64,000 bases of DNA. Origin: Microcosmobacter sp040493455. GTDB taxonomy: Bacteria; Bacteroidota; Bacteroidia; Flavobacteriales; Flavobacteriaceae. The notes under the pieces are model-generated. The model was not told where the DNA came from. It was given only the letters and a program-made list of their open reading frames with translations, and made no database searches. Numbering within the stretch: position 1 is the stretch's first letter; each line of letters begins with the position of its first letter. Positions 1-8,362 of the stretch are shown here, piece after piece. The position numbers and the translations under genes were made by a program. The DNA is taken from assembly GCF_040493455.1 (NCBI RefSeq), contig NZ_JANFDA010000001.1, forward strand, positions 248,001 to 312,000, read 5' to 3'.

Positions 1-750
1 AATGGTAAAAACCCAACTATCTTATATGGTTACGGTGGTTTCAATATTAGTTTGAATCCTTCTTTCAGCATCCCCAACTCTGTTTGGATGGAGCAAGGTG
101 GTGTTTATGCTGTTCCTAACCTAAGAGGTGGTGGAGAATATGGTAAAGAATGGCACAAAGCTGGTACACAAATGCAAAAGCAAAATGTGTTCGATGATTT
201 TATAGCTGCAGCTGAATACCTCATCGAAAATAAATATACTTCTTCAGAATATTTGGCTATTAGAGGAGGATCAAATGGAGGTTTATTAGTAGGTGCTACC
301 ATGACGCAACGACCAGACCTTATGAAAGTAGCATTACCTGCTGTAGGCGTACTAGACATGTTGCGTTACCATACATTTACTGCAGGAGCAGGTTGGGCTT
401 ACGATTATGGAACTGCAGAACAAAGCAAAGAGATGTTCGATTATCTTAAAGGATACTCTCCAGTTCATAATGTCAAAAACGGAATTGAATACCCAGCAAC
501 ATTGGTAACTACTGGAGATCACGATGATCGTGTAGTACCTGCACATAGCTTTAAGTTTGCTGCGGAATTGCAAGCAAAACAGACTGGAAACAACCCAACA
601 TTGATTAGAATTGAAACTGATGCTGGTCATGGTGCTGGAACTCCAGTAAGCAAGACCATTGAGCAATACGCAGACATTTTTGGGTTTACTTTATACAATA
701 TGGGCTTTGATGTATTGCCTTCTAAGACTCAAGGAAAGGTAAAAGGCTAA
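1..750 (+). CDS. Prolyl oligopeptidase family serine protease (S9A), C-terminal part
   Basis: The reading frame is open from base 1, so only the C-terminal alpha/beta-hydrolase domain of a longer gene is present; the beta-propeller half lies upstream of the window. The catalytic triad can be read: the nucleophile Ser in GGSNGG (bases 265-282), the Asp in HDDRVVP (about base 520-540) and the His in DAGHGAG (about base 620-640). The spacing and the RGGGEYG oxyanion-region motif are typical of S9A prolyl oligopeptidases, which cleave short peptides after proline. Flavobacterial members are usually exported, but the signal peptide would be outside the window. It is followed by the secreted-protein pair without an obvious terminator. 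Family assignment is secure; substrate is unknown. Confidence 0.93.
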   Translation, partial: NGKNPTILYGYGGFNISLNPSFSIPNSVWMEQGGVYAVPNLRGGGEYGKEWHKAGTQMQKQNVFDDFIAAAEYLIENKYTSSEYLAIRGGSNGGLLVGATMTQRPDLMKVALPAVGVLDMLRYHTFTAGAGWAYDYGTAEQSKEMFDYLKGYSPVHNVKNGIEYPATLVTTGDHDDRVVPAHSFKFAAELQAKQTGNNPTLIRIETDAGHGAGTPVSKTIEQYADIFGFTLYNMGFDVLPSKTQGKVKG

Positions 751-818
751 CAGTATTAACACATTGTTGCCTGATTTTTAGTATATTTAGGGCTATTCTA
801 AAAAAATAAAACCTGACT

Positions 819-2891
819 ATGATTAAAAAACTACTACTAACCTTAGTACTGCTTGCCCCTATCTCAATGTTTTCTCAGGATGATTGCGCCTCAGCTATCC
901 CTGTTACTGCTGGCCTATACACCGTAAATGGTATTGATGGTGAAAAACCTACTCCCATCTGTGCTGAAAATGGCGATAACGCCACTGACGGTGAATGGTA
1001 TACATATACCCCATCAGAAGATTTAAACCTAACTATTACAACAGATTTACAGCAAAATAGTGGTGGAGACACTCGCTTTCATGTTTATACAGGAAGCTGT
1101 GGAGCACTAACTTGTTTTGCAGGAGATGATGATGGTGGTGACATCGGAAATGGTTACCTTTCTTATGAAGCTATCAATGTAATTGGTGGTACAACGTATT
1201 ACATTGCTTTTGATGATAATTGGAATGATGGTGGATTTGATTTCGAATTAATCGAAAACGCAACTGTTACGCCTCCACCTCCTCCACCTGTAACATTTAC
1301 AACACAAAGCATAACTACTACTGGAGCTGATTTAGCTGTTGTAGATATGAATGGAGACTTCTTAGATGATATCGTAGCAGTTACCTCAACTAACGTCAAT
1401 ATTAACTATCAACTTAGTTCTGGAGGTTTTACAGTTAGAAATATTTCTACGCCTACAGCAGATTTTACACCAACCTGGAGTTTAGCTGCTGGAGATTTTA
1501 ATGCTGATGGATATAACGATCTTTTATACGGAAACGGAAGTGGAGTGACTTTTATGAGAACTATTGTTGAGCCTGCAAATGTTGATAACGGCGATGCTTT
1601 TGATGATGTATCAGGGTTTACAGAATTATCTACATCAGAATACGTATTCTCTCAACGTTCAAACTTTGCTGACATCAATAACGATGGACACTTAGACGGC
1701 TTCGTATGTCACGATGTTGCACCAAATGTATACTATTTGAATAATGGTTCTGGAGATCTAACCTTTTACCAATCTGATGATCCTGATGCTCCTGTTTCTT
1801 TGGGGGTATATCCTTCAGGAGGAAATTATGGATCAATTTGGATTGATTATGATAACGATAGAGACTTAGATATGTTCATCGCTAAATGTGGTGGTGAAAC
1901 AGCACGCAGAACCAATCAGATGCATACCAATGATGGTTCTGGAAACTACGCAGAGAATGCAGCTGCTTTAGGTCTAGCTGATCCAATGCAAACATGGTCT
2001 TCAGCATGGGGAGATTTTGATAATGACGGAGACATGGATGTTTTTGTTGGAGCAAGTAGTGGCTCGCACAAACTTATGGAAAATGACAACAATACGTTTG
2101 TTGACAAAACATCAGGATCTGGGATAAGTGTATTAACAGCTACATCTATTGAAACTGTTACTTATGATCTTGATAACGATGGTAACTTAGATGTTATCTC
2201 AGGAGGTAATGTGCTAATCGGTAATGGAGACTTAACATTTACTGTATATGAAGGATTACTCCCTCTAGGAGGTAGTGCATATGGAGATGTTAATAACGAT
2301 GGTTTTATTGATAGCTTTAATGGTAATATTTACTTAAACGACGGTAACTCTAATAACTGGATTAAGATAAACACAATAGGTAAAGCTTACGATACACCAG
2401 ACAGAAGTAACAGAAATGGTATTGGTGCTCGTGTAGAGGTTCATACAGATTCTGGTGTACGTATCAGAGATGTAAGAAGTGGCGAAGGCTTTGAATATAT
2501 GAGCTCATTAAACACTCATGTTGGTTTAGGAACTGATGCTACAATCAATAGTGTTGTAATTTATTGGCCTTCTGGTATTGTTGATACCGTATTGGATCCA
2601 GATGTTAACACTACAATTACTGTGATTGAAGGCGACACACTTAGTATTGAAGATGAAGCATTAGCAGACGTGGAGATTTATCCAAACCCTGTAAAAGATG
2701 TTTTAACCATTACGACTAGTGCTCAACTAACAGATTATGTTGCTACTGTTTTTGATATCAACGGAAAGCGCATCATGAACCATAAATTGAGCTCAAATAC
2801 GCTTAATGTAAACGAGCTACAAACAGGAATCTATTTCTTAAGATTAGAGTCCGAAGGAAGATCTATCAAACGAAAGTTTATTAAACAATAA
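819..2891 (+). CDS. Secreted FG-GAP/VCBS repeat protein with ASPIC/UnbV domain and T9SS sorting domain
   Basis: 690 residues. It begins with a signal peptide (MIKKLLLTLVLLAPISMFSQ). An N-terminal beta domain of about 130 residues is followed by a short proline run, then repeated calcium-binding-like motifs of the type DxNxDGxxD (for example DFNADGYNDLL, DINNDGHLDGF, DFDNDGDMDVF, DLDNDGNLDVI), which mark FG-GAP/VCBS beta-propeller blades. An ASPIC/UnbV-like segment follows (RNGIGARVEVHT, SSLNTHVGLG). The last 75 or so residues (YPNPVKD to the basic end SIKRKFIKQ) are a type A T9SS C-terminal sorting domain, so the protein is expected to cross the outer membrane by the Por system. It is a tandem paralogue of the next gene, with near-identical 3' ends. 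Ligand is unknown; adhesion or polymer binding is only a guess. Confidence 0.9.
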   Translation: MIKKLLLTLVLLAPISMFSQDDCASAIPVTAGLYTVNGIDGEKPTPICAENGDNATDGEWYTYTPSEDLNLTITTDLQQNSGGDTRFHVYTGSCGALTCFAGDDDGGDIGNGYLSYEAINVIGGTTYYIAFDDNWNDGGFDFELIENATVTPPPPPPVTFTTQSITTTGADLAVVDMNGDFLDDIVAVTSTNVNINYQLSSGGFTVRNISTPTADFTPTWSLAAGDFNADGYNDLLYGNGSGVTFMRTIVEPANVDNGDAFDDVSGFTELSTSEYVFSQRSNFADINNDGHLDGFVCHDVAPNVYYLNNGSGDLTFYQSDDPDAPVSLGVYPSGGNYGSIWIDYDNDRDLDMFIAKCGGETARRTNQMHTNDGSGNYAENAAALGLADPMQTWSSAWGDFDNDGDMDVFVGASSGSHKLMENDNNTFVDKTSGSGISVLTATSIETVTYDLDNDGNLDVISGGNVLIGNGDLTFTVYEGLLPLGGSAYGDVNNDGFIDSFNGNIYLNDGNSNNWIKINTIGKAYDTPDRSNRNGIGARVEVHTDSGVRIRDVRSGEGFEYMSSLNTHVGLGTDATINSVVIYWPSGIVDTVLDPDVNTTITVIEGDTLSIEDEALADVEIYPNPVKDVLTITTSAQLTDYVATVFDINGKRIMNHKLSSNTLNVNELQTGIYFLRLESEGRSIKRKFIKQ
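2652..2891 (+). repeat. Homogenised T9SS sorting-domain segment, copy 1
   Basis: These 240 bases differ from 5185-5424 at only three positions by my alignment, while the sequence just upstream in the two genes differs at many synonymous sites. The sharp boundary at the GAT codon of IEDEALADV points to gene conversion or a recent segmental copy. Confidence 0.85.
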
Positions 2892-2893
2892 TT

Positions 2894-2926
2894 AAAAAAG
2901 CCGCTCACAATTAGAGTGGCTTTTTT
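2894..2926 (+). terminator. Intrinsic terminator after first FG-GAP gene
   Basis: The stem AAAAAAGCCGCTC pairs with GAGTGGCTTTTTT (one G-U pair) around a 7-base loop and ends in a run of six T, directly after the stop codon. Confidence 0.85.
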
Positions 2927-2970
2927 GACAACTATTTCTACTTAATTATTAATACATAAAATTTGTAAAG

Positions 2971-5424
2971 ATGATTAAAAAACTACTATTTATATTAATG
3001 CTTATTGCCCCTTTGGCAATATTCTCGCAAGTAATTAATCAATCTGGTAACTGGCCTAATACTGATTGGTCACTTTCTGGAAATTATGACCCTACATTCT
3101 TATATGAAAACCCAACCGTTGTTAGCGGTTCTGCTTCGTTTTCATTTGATGATGATGATGCAACTTCAGCATCAATAAACAATATTGCTGTTGAATCACC
3201 TATTATTAATTTAACACCTGCATTTAATGCTTCTGAAACCAGTATTATAGTAACTTTTCAATACGTGTTGAATCTTTTCCAGACTGAAACACTTAAGTTA
3301 CAATATTGGGATTCAGATGCTTCCCAATGGATTGATTGGGATAGCCCTCTTGAGGAAAACTCTGGTAGCGCATCTGGTTTTTGTGATGATGCTTTTTCTA
3401 CACATACAAGTACTCCGTTAAATATTATTGGTTTCAGCAACAATCAATTACAAAACTTTAGGTACCGTATCTTTTACGATGATAATACCTCTTGGGGTTT
3501 TGGGTTTTGCATAGAACAACCTTCTATAATTTCACAACAACCCCCAGCTTGTCCAAGTGTTGCTAATCTAGAGGCTAATGGTGTTACTGCTTCTGAGGCT
3601 ATGATAACTTGGAGTACAGGTAGCACAGAAACCTCATGGCAATATGCCTTACAATTGGCTGGTGAAGGACCACCGACATCTGGTACTAATACTACAGCTA
3701 CGTCACAAAACTTATCCGGTTTAAATTTTGGAACAGACTATATATTCTATGTTAGAGCTAATTGCGATGGTGATGGTTATAGTGTTTGGACAAGTGTGAG
3801 TTTTACTACCGATCTTGATTTGCCAATTACTTATTCTACTCAATCTGTATCAACTTCTGGTACAAATAGAGCTGTTGTGGACATGAATGGGGATTTCTTA
3901 GATGATATTGTTTCAATTAGTGCGACTAATGTAAACATTAACTTCCAGCAAAGTTCTGGTGGGTTTACAGAAAGAAACATTACGACGACCAATGCCGATT
4001 TTACACCAAGTTGGAGTTTGGCTGCTGGAGATTTTAATGCCGATGGTTACAACGACCTTCTTTATGGAGCTGGTTCTGGAGTAACTTTTATGAGAACTAT
4101 TGTTGAGCCTGGAAATGTTGGTAATGGCGACCCTTATGACGATGTCTCTGGATTTACGGAATTATCTACATCTGAATATGTATTCTCGCAACGTTCAAAT
4201 TTTGCAGATATTAATAATGACGGTAATCTAGACGCTTTTGTTTGTCATGATGTAGCACCAAATGTGTATTACATTAGTGATGCCAGTGGTAATCTAACTT
4301 TTTACCAATCCGACGATCCTAGTGCTCCTGTTTCATTGGGTGTATACCCTTCGGGAGGAAATTATGGATCAATTTGGATTGATTATGATAATGATAGAGA
4401 CTTAGATATGTTCATCGCTAAATGTGGTGGTGAAACAGCACGTAGAACTAATCAGATGCATACCAATAATGGTTCTGGAAACTACACAGAGAATGCTGCT
4501 GCTATAGGTCTGGACGACCCAATGCAAACATGGTCTTCAGCTTGGGGAGACTTCGATAATGACGGAGACATGGATGTTTTTGTTGGAGCAAGTAGTGGAT
4601 CTCACAAGTTAATGAGAAATGATAATAATAGTTTTGTTGATGCGACTAGTGGTTCAGGAATTAGTACATTATCCGCAACTTCAATAGAAACAGTTACTCA
4701 CGATCTAGATAATGATGGAAATTTAGATGTCATCTCTGGAGGTAATGTGTTATTTGGAAATGGAGACCTTACATTCACCGTTTATGAAAACATTTTCCCA
4801 GGCAGTGGTAGTTATGGTGACCTCAATAATGACGGATTCATAGATCGCTTCAATGGGACGTTATACATGAGCGACGGAAACGCTAACAACTGGATTAAGA
4901 TAAACACCATTGGTAAAGCTTACGATACACCTGAGAGAAGTAATAGAAATGGTATTGGTGCTCGTGTTGAAATACATACACCTTCCGGAACTCAGATTAG
5001 AGATGTAAGAAGTGGTGATGGATTTAGATACATGAGTTCTCTAAACACTCACTTCGGTCTTGGTACAGAAACTACAGTAAACAGTATTGTGATTTATTGG
5101 CCTTCTGGTGTTGTTGATGTTGTGGTTAATCCAACGATCAACTCAACAACAACTGTGATTGAAGGTGATACATTGAGTATTGAGGATGAAGCATTAGCAG
5201 ACGTGAAGATTTATCCAAACCCTGTAAAAGATGTTTTAACCATTACCACTAGTGCTCAACTAACAGATTATGTTGCTACTGTTTTTGATATCAACGGAAA
5301 GCGCATCATGAACCATAAATTGAGCTCAAATACGCTTAATGTAAACGAGCTACAAACAGGAATCTATTTCTTAAGATTAGAGTCCGAGGGAAGATCTATC
5401 AAACGAAAGTTTATTAAACAATAA
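2971..5424 (+). CDS. Secreted FG-GAP/VCBS repeat protein with fibronectin-III-like, ASPIC/UnbV and T9SS domains
   Basis: 817 residues, signal peptide MIKKLLFILMLIAPLAIFSQ. Compared with its upstream paralogue it carries a different and longer N-terminus: a beta-rich domain (about residues 25-185) and a fibronectin type III-like module (about 190-280, with CPSVANLEANGVTASEA, TSWQYALQ and FYVRANCDGDGYSVW). It then shares the FG-GAP repeats, the ASPIC/UnbV-like region and the C-terminal sorting domain with the first gene. The propeller core is around 80 percent identical to the paralogue by eye and one block (about 4354-4495) is closer still. It has its own upstream gap and terminator, so it is probably transcribed separately. 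It is expected to be a cell-surface or released protein with an unknown ligand. Confidence 0.9.
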   Translation: MIKKLLFILMLIAPLAIFSQVINQSGNWPNTDWSLSGNYDPTFLYENPTVVSGSASFSFDDDDATSASINNIAVESPIINLTPAFNASETSIIVTFQYVLNLFQTETLKLQYWDSDASQWIDWDSPLEENSGSASGFCDDAFSTHTSTPLNIIGFSNNQLQNFRYRIFYDDNTSWGFGFCIEQPSIISQQPPACPSVANLEANGVTASEAMITWSTGSTETSWQYALQLAGEGPPTSGTNTTATSQNLSGLNFGTDYIFYVRANCDGDGYSVWTSVSFTTDLDLPITYSTQSVSTSGTNRAVVDMNGDFLDDIVSISATNVNINFQQSSGGFTERNITTTNADFTPSWSLAAGDFNADGYNDLLYGAGSGVTFMRTIVEPGNVGNGDPYDDVSGFTELSTSEYVFSQRSNFADINNDGNLDAFVCHDVAPNVYYISDASGNLTFYQSDDPSAPVSLGVYPSGGNYGSIWIDYDNDRDLDMFIAKCGGETARRTNQMHTNNGSGNYTENAAAIGLDDPMQTWSSAWGDFDNDGDMDVFVGASSGSHKLMRNDNNSFVDATSGSGISTLSATSIETVTHDLDNDGNLDVISGGNVLFGNGDLTFTVYENIFPGSGSYGDLNNDGFIDRFNGTLYMSDGNANNWIKINTIGKAYDTPERSNRNGIGARVEIHTPSGTQIRDVRSGDGFRYMSSLNTHFGLGTETTVNSIVIYWPSGVVDVVVNPTINSTTTVIEGDTLSIEDEALADVKIYPNPVKDVLTITTSAQLTDYVATVFDINGKRIMNHKLSSNTLNVNELQTGIYFLRLESEGRSIKRKFIKQ
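5185..5424 (+). repeat. Homogenised T9SS sorting-domain segment, copy 2
   Basis: Partner of 2652-2891: three mismatches in 240 bases, including one that changes Glu to Lys in ADVxIYPNP. Confidence 0.85.
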
Positions 5425-5444
5425 AGTTCTCTTTATATAATATT

Positions 5445-5472
5445 AAACCGCTCAAGTCTGAGCGGTTTTTTT
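5445..5472 (+). terminator. Intrinsic terminator after second FG-GAP gene
   Basis: AAACCGCTCA pairs perfectly with TGAGCGGTTT around a 4-base loop, followed by seven T in total. It ends five bases before the -7 box of the next gene. Confidence 0.88.
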
Positions 5473-5476
5473 GTGC

Positions 5477-5484
5477 TATTTTTG
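5477..5484 (+). promoter_or_regulatory. -7 promoter box TATTTTTG for ABC ATPase
   Basis: TATTTTTG matches the Bacteroidota -7 consensus TAnnTTTG and sits only four bases before the ATG at 5489, so the transcript would be leaderless or nearly so. No clear TTG is visible in the -33 region, which overlaps the preceding terminator stem. Confidence 0.55.
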
Positions 5485-5488
5485 ATCT

Positions 5489-6403
5489 ATGCTTCAACTA
5501 AAAGATATTTCTTTCAGCTATAAAAAAGACAAAACTGTAGAGCTTCGAGAGCTTTCCGTTTCGGTTGGCGAAACATTGGCAATAATTGGAGAAAGCGGAT
5601 CAGGAAAAAGTACATTGTTGAAGTTAATTTATGGTGAACATGACTTGCAAAAAGGAGAGATCTTTTGGAAAGACACTCAAATTCTAGGGCCTTCATATAA
5701 CTTGGTTATAGGTTACGATTTTATGAAGTATGTCGCACAAGAATTCGACCTTATGCCTTACATCACTGTTGAAGAAAATATAGGTCAGTTTTTATCTAAT
5801 TTCTATCCAGAAGAAAAACAGAAACGCATCAACGAACTATTATCTGTAGTTGAATTAGGAGACTTTTCTAATACCAAAGTACAGTACTTAAGCGGTGGAC
5901 AAAAACAACGTGTAGCACTGGCTAAAGCTTTGGCCAAAGAACCAGAAATATTACTCCTCGATGAACCTTTTAGTCACATTGATAATTTCAAAAAACAGTC
6001 TCTGAGACGTAACTTATTTCACCATCTAAAAACCAGAAATATTACCTGTATTGTTGCGACTCACGATAAGGATGATGTTCTTGGATATGCAGACAATGTT
6101 ATTGTTTTGCACAAAGGAGAACAATTGGCATACGACTCACCAGAAACATTATATAACAATCCCAAAGACCCTCTAGTTGCAGCCTTTTTTGGAGATTTCA
6201 ATGTTATAGAACCGCATGGTATTGTATATGCCCATCAGTTAAAAGTTGTAATGCTCTCAGAAATAAAAGCAACTGTAATTCGATCCTTTTTCAAAGGCGA
6301 TTATTATTTAATCGAAGCCGAATTGGATAACCAAACACTTCTGTTCCGTCATCAATCCGAGATAAACCCAGGAAACACGGTTTACTTAAAGCATATTCAA
6401 TAA
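5489..6403 (+). CDS. ABC transporter ATP-binding protein, importer type
   Basis: 304 residues. Walker A is GESGSGKST (34-42), the signature is LSGGQ (134-138), Walker B is ILLLDEP (154-160) and the switch histidine is H192. After the ATPase core (to about 225) there is an extra 75-residue beta-rich tail, like the TOBE-type regulatory domain of the CysA/PotA/FbpC importer ATPases. No permease or binding-protein gene is adjacent: upstream is a terminator and downstream an S24-like gene with its own promoter box. It therefore appears as an orphan ATPase whose partners lie elsewhere, or one with another role. The substrate cannot be told. Confidence 0.85.
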   Translation: MLQLKDISFSYKKDKTVELRELSVSVGETLAIIGESGSGKSTLLKLIYGEHDLQKGEIFWKDTQILGPSYNLVIGYDFMKYVAQEFDLMPYITVEENIGQFLSNFYPEEKQKRINELLSVVELGDFSNTKVQYLSGGQKQRVALAKALAKEPEILLLDEPFSHIDNFKKQSLRRNLFHHLKTRNITCIVATHDKDDVLGYADNVIVLHKGEQLAYDSPETLYNNPKDPLVAAFFGDFNVIEPHGIVYAHQLKVVMLSEIKATVIRSFFKGDYYLIEAELDNQTLLFRHQSEINPGNTVYLKHIQ

Positions 6404-6409
6404 TTTATA

Positions 6410-6417
6410 TATCTTTG
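6410..6417 (+). promoter_or_regulatory. -7 promoter box TATCTTTG for S24-like gene
   Basis: TATCTTTG matches TAnnTTTG and lies about 85 bases before the ATG at 6503. No convincing -33 TTG is seen. Confidence 0.5.
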
Positions 6418-6502
6418 AACCAGTTCATTGAAAGCTCTTTTTTCAAATTTTGAAGGATCTGTAAGGCAATAGTGTCTTACATAAACTTTAAAATTTAATA
6501 TT

Positions 6503-6799
6503 ATGAATTGGAAAATTCAAAAACTTCAAAATGGCGAGACCATTATTTCAAAAGAGCCAGGTAATTCTATGTTACCTCTGTTAAAATCAAAGCAACCTGT
6601 AAAGCTAAAACCCATTACTTGGGAAGACTGCAACGTAGGAGATATTGTGTATTGCAAAGTCAGAGGTAATTGTTATACGCACCTTGTAAAAGGGAAGAAT
6701 AACAAACGTGGTTTGCTTATCGGCAATAACCACGGAAGAATTAATGGATGGACAAAAAATGTTTATGGAAAAGTGATAGAAATATTACCAATGCCATAG
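6503..6799 (+). CDS. Small S24/S26-like peptidase-fold protein
   Basis: 98 residues. The motif PGNSMLPLL near residue 20-28 resembles the Ser-containing GxSMxP motif of LexA/UmuD/signal-peptidase-type S24/S26 domains, and a Lys-containing segment (LVKGKNNKRGLLIGNNHG, about 62-79) sits where the general-base Lys region is expected. There is no N-terminal DNA-binding or membrane segment, so it is a lone domain, shorter than LexA (about 200 residues) or signal peptidase I. Such stand-alone proteins occur widely in Bacteroidota without known function. It follows the ABC ATPase but has its own promoter-like box. Activity is an inference from the motif only. Confidence 0.6.
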   Translation: MNWKIQKLQNGETIISKEPGNSMLPLLKSKQPVKLKPITWEDCNVGDIVYCKVRGNCYTHLVKGKNNKRGLLIGNNHGRINGWTKNVYGKVIEILPMP

Positions 6800-6837
6800 G
6801 CATTATCTTTAAAAACATTACAATCAACATTTATAAT

Positions 6838-7866
6838 TTACAAAGCTTCCTCAACTGAGTCAGCCGCTCTATGGTAATTACTAATAGCGTTATTTAACTT
6901 ATCTAACATTCGATCCCTTAATTTTTGTGGTTTTATGACTTCGATACTATCTCCAAAACCAAGAATCAAGCGTTCTAGTTCAAAATTTACCTGCACAAGA
7001 ATGTCAAAAACAACACCATCCTCTCGTTCTTCAATAATGCGTTGAGACTTGTGAAACGGCTTTGTAATCACATACGGCGCATTGGATTTATCTATCCAAA
7101 ATTGTACACGTTGAGCTCTGGTTTTAGCAACTGTTACACCAACAACTTCACTGTAATATTCATCACCATCTACCTCTAAATCTTTATACAAAGCTTTCTC
7201 ATCTTCGACGATTTTCGAAATACGATCCAATGCCAAACTAATATCCTTCCCTTTGTGCAATGCCAATACAAACCAACGATTATTGAACTCCTTGAGCAAT
7301 TGAGGATGTATAGTCATCGTATTTGACGTTTTAGCCTTAAAAGACTGATAAGTAACTTTAATAACTTTCTTATTCTGAATAGCTTGATAAATCGGATCAA
7401 TGAACTCCAATCCCTTTAGCTGCTCATTTTTATCCAGATGAATAATGGCACGTTTTTGCTTTTGTGAAGAATACACCGAATCCTCTAACCGTTGTAGCAC
7501 ACCATCCATTTCCTTGAACAATGAGAAATCCTTGAACTGTCGAAGCATCTCTATAGCTTCGTTCATTATTTTTATATCCTTGTCCGTAACAGGAATGTTT
7601 TTTATACTATAATCATCCTCAGCATAACGATAGTATTTTCTATCATAAACTTCTATTGGTGCATTATAACCCAACTTATCGCTTCGCATCATTTGGATGT
7701 CCAACTGAACCGTTCTTTTACTCACATAGGTATCCTTTCCTTCGTATTCGTAAAGTGCTTCAGAACAAGCATCAATGAGATCATCTAGAGTCCATCTTCT
7801 GAATGTATTCTGAAGACAATTGTCTATGGTTTTATATCGAATTAATGCGTTTTTATTTGAAGCCAT
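6838..7866 (-). CDS. WYL-domain transcriptional regulator
   Basis: 342 residues. The N-terminal third (about 5-75; RYKTIDNCLQN, TLDDLIDACSEAL, SKRTVQLDIQMM) is a winged-helix HTH of the type paired with WYL domains. The middle (about 165-235; VIKVTYQSFKAKTS, HPQLLKEFNNRWFVLALHKG) is the WYL ligand-binding fold, followed by a WCX-type C-terminal extension (QFWIDKSNAPYV onward). WYL proteins are thought to sense nucleic-acid-derived or nucleotide ligands and often control defence or RNA-repair genes. It is divergent from the RNA-related cluster. An inverted repeat overlaps its own promoter and recurs at 9555-9575 in the cluster, so autoregulation and control of the cluster are likely. Confidence 0.88.
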   Translation of the reverse strand: MASNKNALIRYKTIDNCLQNTFRRWTLDDLIDACSEALYEYEGKDTYVSKRTVQLDIQMMRSDKLGYNAPIEVYDRKYYRYAEDDYSIKNIPVTDKDIKIMNEAIEMLRQFKDFSLFKEMDGVLQRLEDSVYSSQKQKRAIIHLDKNEQLKGLEFIDPIYQAIQNKKVIKVTYQSFKAKTSNTMTIHPQLLKEFNNRWFVLALHKGKDISLALDRISKIVEDEKALYKDLEVDGDEYYSEVVGVTVAKTRAQRVQFWIDKSNAPYVITKPFHKSQRIIEEREDGVVFDILVQVNFELERLILGFGDSIEVIKPQKLRDRMLDKLNNAISNYHRAADSVEEAL

Positions 7867-7891
7867 TTTATTTAAAATTTTGAATAGATTT

Positions 7892-7899
7892 TAAAGATA
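7892..7899 (-). promoter_or_regulatory. Likely -7 box of WYL regulator gene
   Basis: On the minus strand TATCTTTA differs at one position from TAnnTTTG and lies about 25 bases upstream of the regulator ATG. The operator-like repeat at 7906-7926 covers the region between this box and the -33 position. Confidence 0.45.
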
Positions 7900-7905
7900 A
7901 AAAAG

Positions 7906-7926
7906 CTACGCAGAAGAATTGCGCAA
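7906..7926. promoter_or_regulatory. Putative WYL operator, regulator-proximal copy
   Basis: The inverted repeat TACGCA-N7-TGCGCA lies in the promoter of the WYL gene. Over 21 bases it matches 9555-9575 at 16 positions in the same orientation. Its place just upstream of the -7 box suits autorepression. Confidence 0.55.
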
Positions 7927-8017
7927 TAATCAAAATGAAATATTTTTTTGCTTTTTTCAAAAAAAGTTAATACTACGTATTAAGCCTTCAAATTTTCTGA
8001 ATCGGAAAAATTTTATT

Positions 8018-8048
8018 TTGAAAATTGAAAAATTAATTTAAATCTTTG
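8018..8048 (+). promoter_or_regulatory. Promoter of the structured leader
   Basis: TTG at 8018-8020 and a -7-like TAAATCTTTG at 8039-8048 (one or two bases off TAnnTTTG) would start a transcript near 8053, leading into the leader and the TPR gene. The rest of the 7867-8092 gap is AT-rich and holds a short palindrome AATAC-TAC-GTATT near 7970-7982. Confidence 0.45.
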
Positions 8049-8092
8049 TGCTGCATTAGAGCAAAAAATTAAGTTTAACTAATATCGAAGTC

Positions 8093-8167
8093 ATGCAAGA
8101 TTTTACGGCATATCTAAAAAGTCCAGAAGGAGATGATTCTTTTGTGAGGCTTCGGTTGTATAGTTAG
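8093..8167 (+). CDS. Possible 24-residue leader peptide
   Basis: An ATG-initiated frame encodes MQDFTAYLKSPEGDDSFVRL followed by RLYS and a TAG stop. Its last codons (AGG CTT CGG) form the 5' arm of the three-way-junction stem, and its stop codon lies in the loop of the second hairpin, so translation would disrupt the fold. No run of one amino acid points to a classic amino-acid attenuator. It may be a real leader peptide or chance; no strong ribosome site is seen upstream. Confidence 0.35.
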   Translation: MQDFTAYLKSPEGDDSFVRLRLYS

Positions 8168-8204
8168 TTATACCTTCAAAACATAAATGAAGAACCCGAA
8201 GCCG
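8148..8204 (+). promoter_or_regulatory. Structured leader RNA: three-way junction overlapping a terminator
   Basis: P1 pairs GGCTTCGG (8148-8155) with CCGAAGCC (8196-8203), extended by TT/AA around a bulged C. P2 is GTATA/TATAC (8158-8162 with 8169-8173). P3 is CTTCA/TGAAG (8174-8178 with 8188-8192). The three helices abut with no unpaired junction bases. The 3' strand of P1 is also the 5' strand of the terminator at 8193-8228, so the two folds exclude each other, as in a riboswitch or attenuator. Confidence 0.6.
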
Positions 8205-8228
8205 TATAGAAACAGTTTCGGGTTTTTT
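8193..8228 (+). terminator. Intrinsic terminator in the leader (attenuator)
   Basis: AACCCGAA pairs with TTCGGGTT, extended by a G-U and a C-G pair, then a run of T. It lies about 135 bases before the TPR gene. The 8229-8362 stretch that follows shows only a small hairpin (CCTCAA/TTGAGG, 8288-8305) and no convincing second promoter. Confidence 0.75.
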
Positions 8229-8362
8229 ATTTTCAATCATTAGCATATCGTCTAAAGATTCCCCCGAAATTAGAAAGAGTAGTAAACCCTCAACACGTCT
8301 TGAGGTGTGATTAAAAAGTTTAATTATGAATTTCTACAACAGAAATTCGAACAAAATTTAAA

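Noticed and set aside
8193..8228. Simple terminator of an upstream gene
   Set aside because: No + strand gene ends upstream (the WYL gene is on the other strand), and its 5' strand pairs with 8148-8155 in a rival fold, so a leader attenuator is the better reading.
8326..8361. Eleven-codon frame just before the TPR gene
   Set aside because: Too short, with no sign of selection; kept only as part of the leader description.
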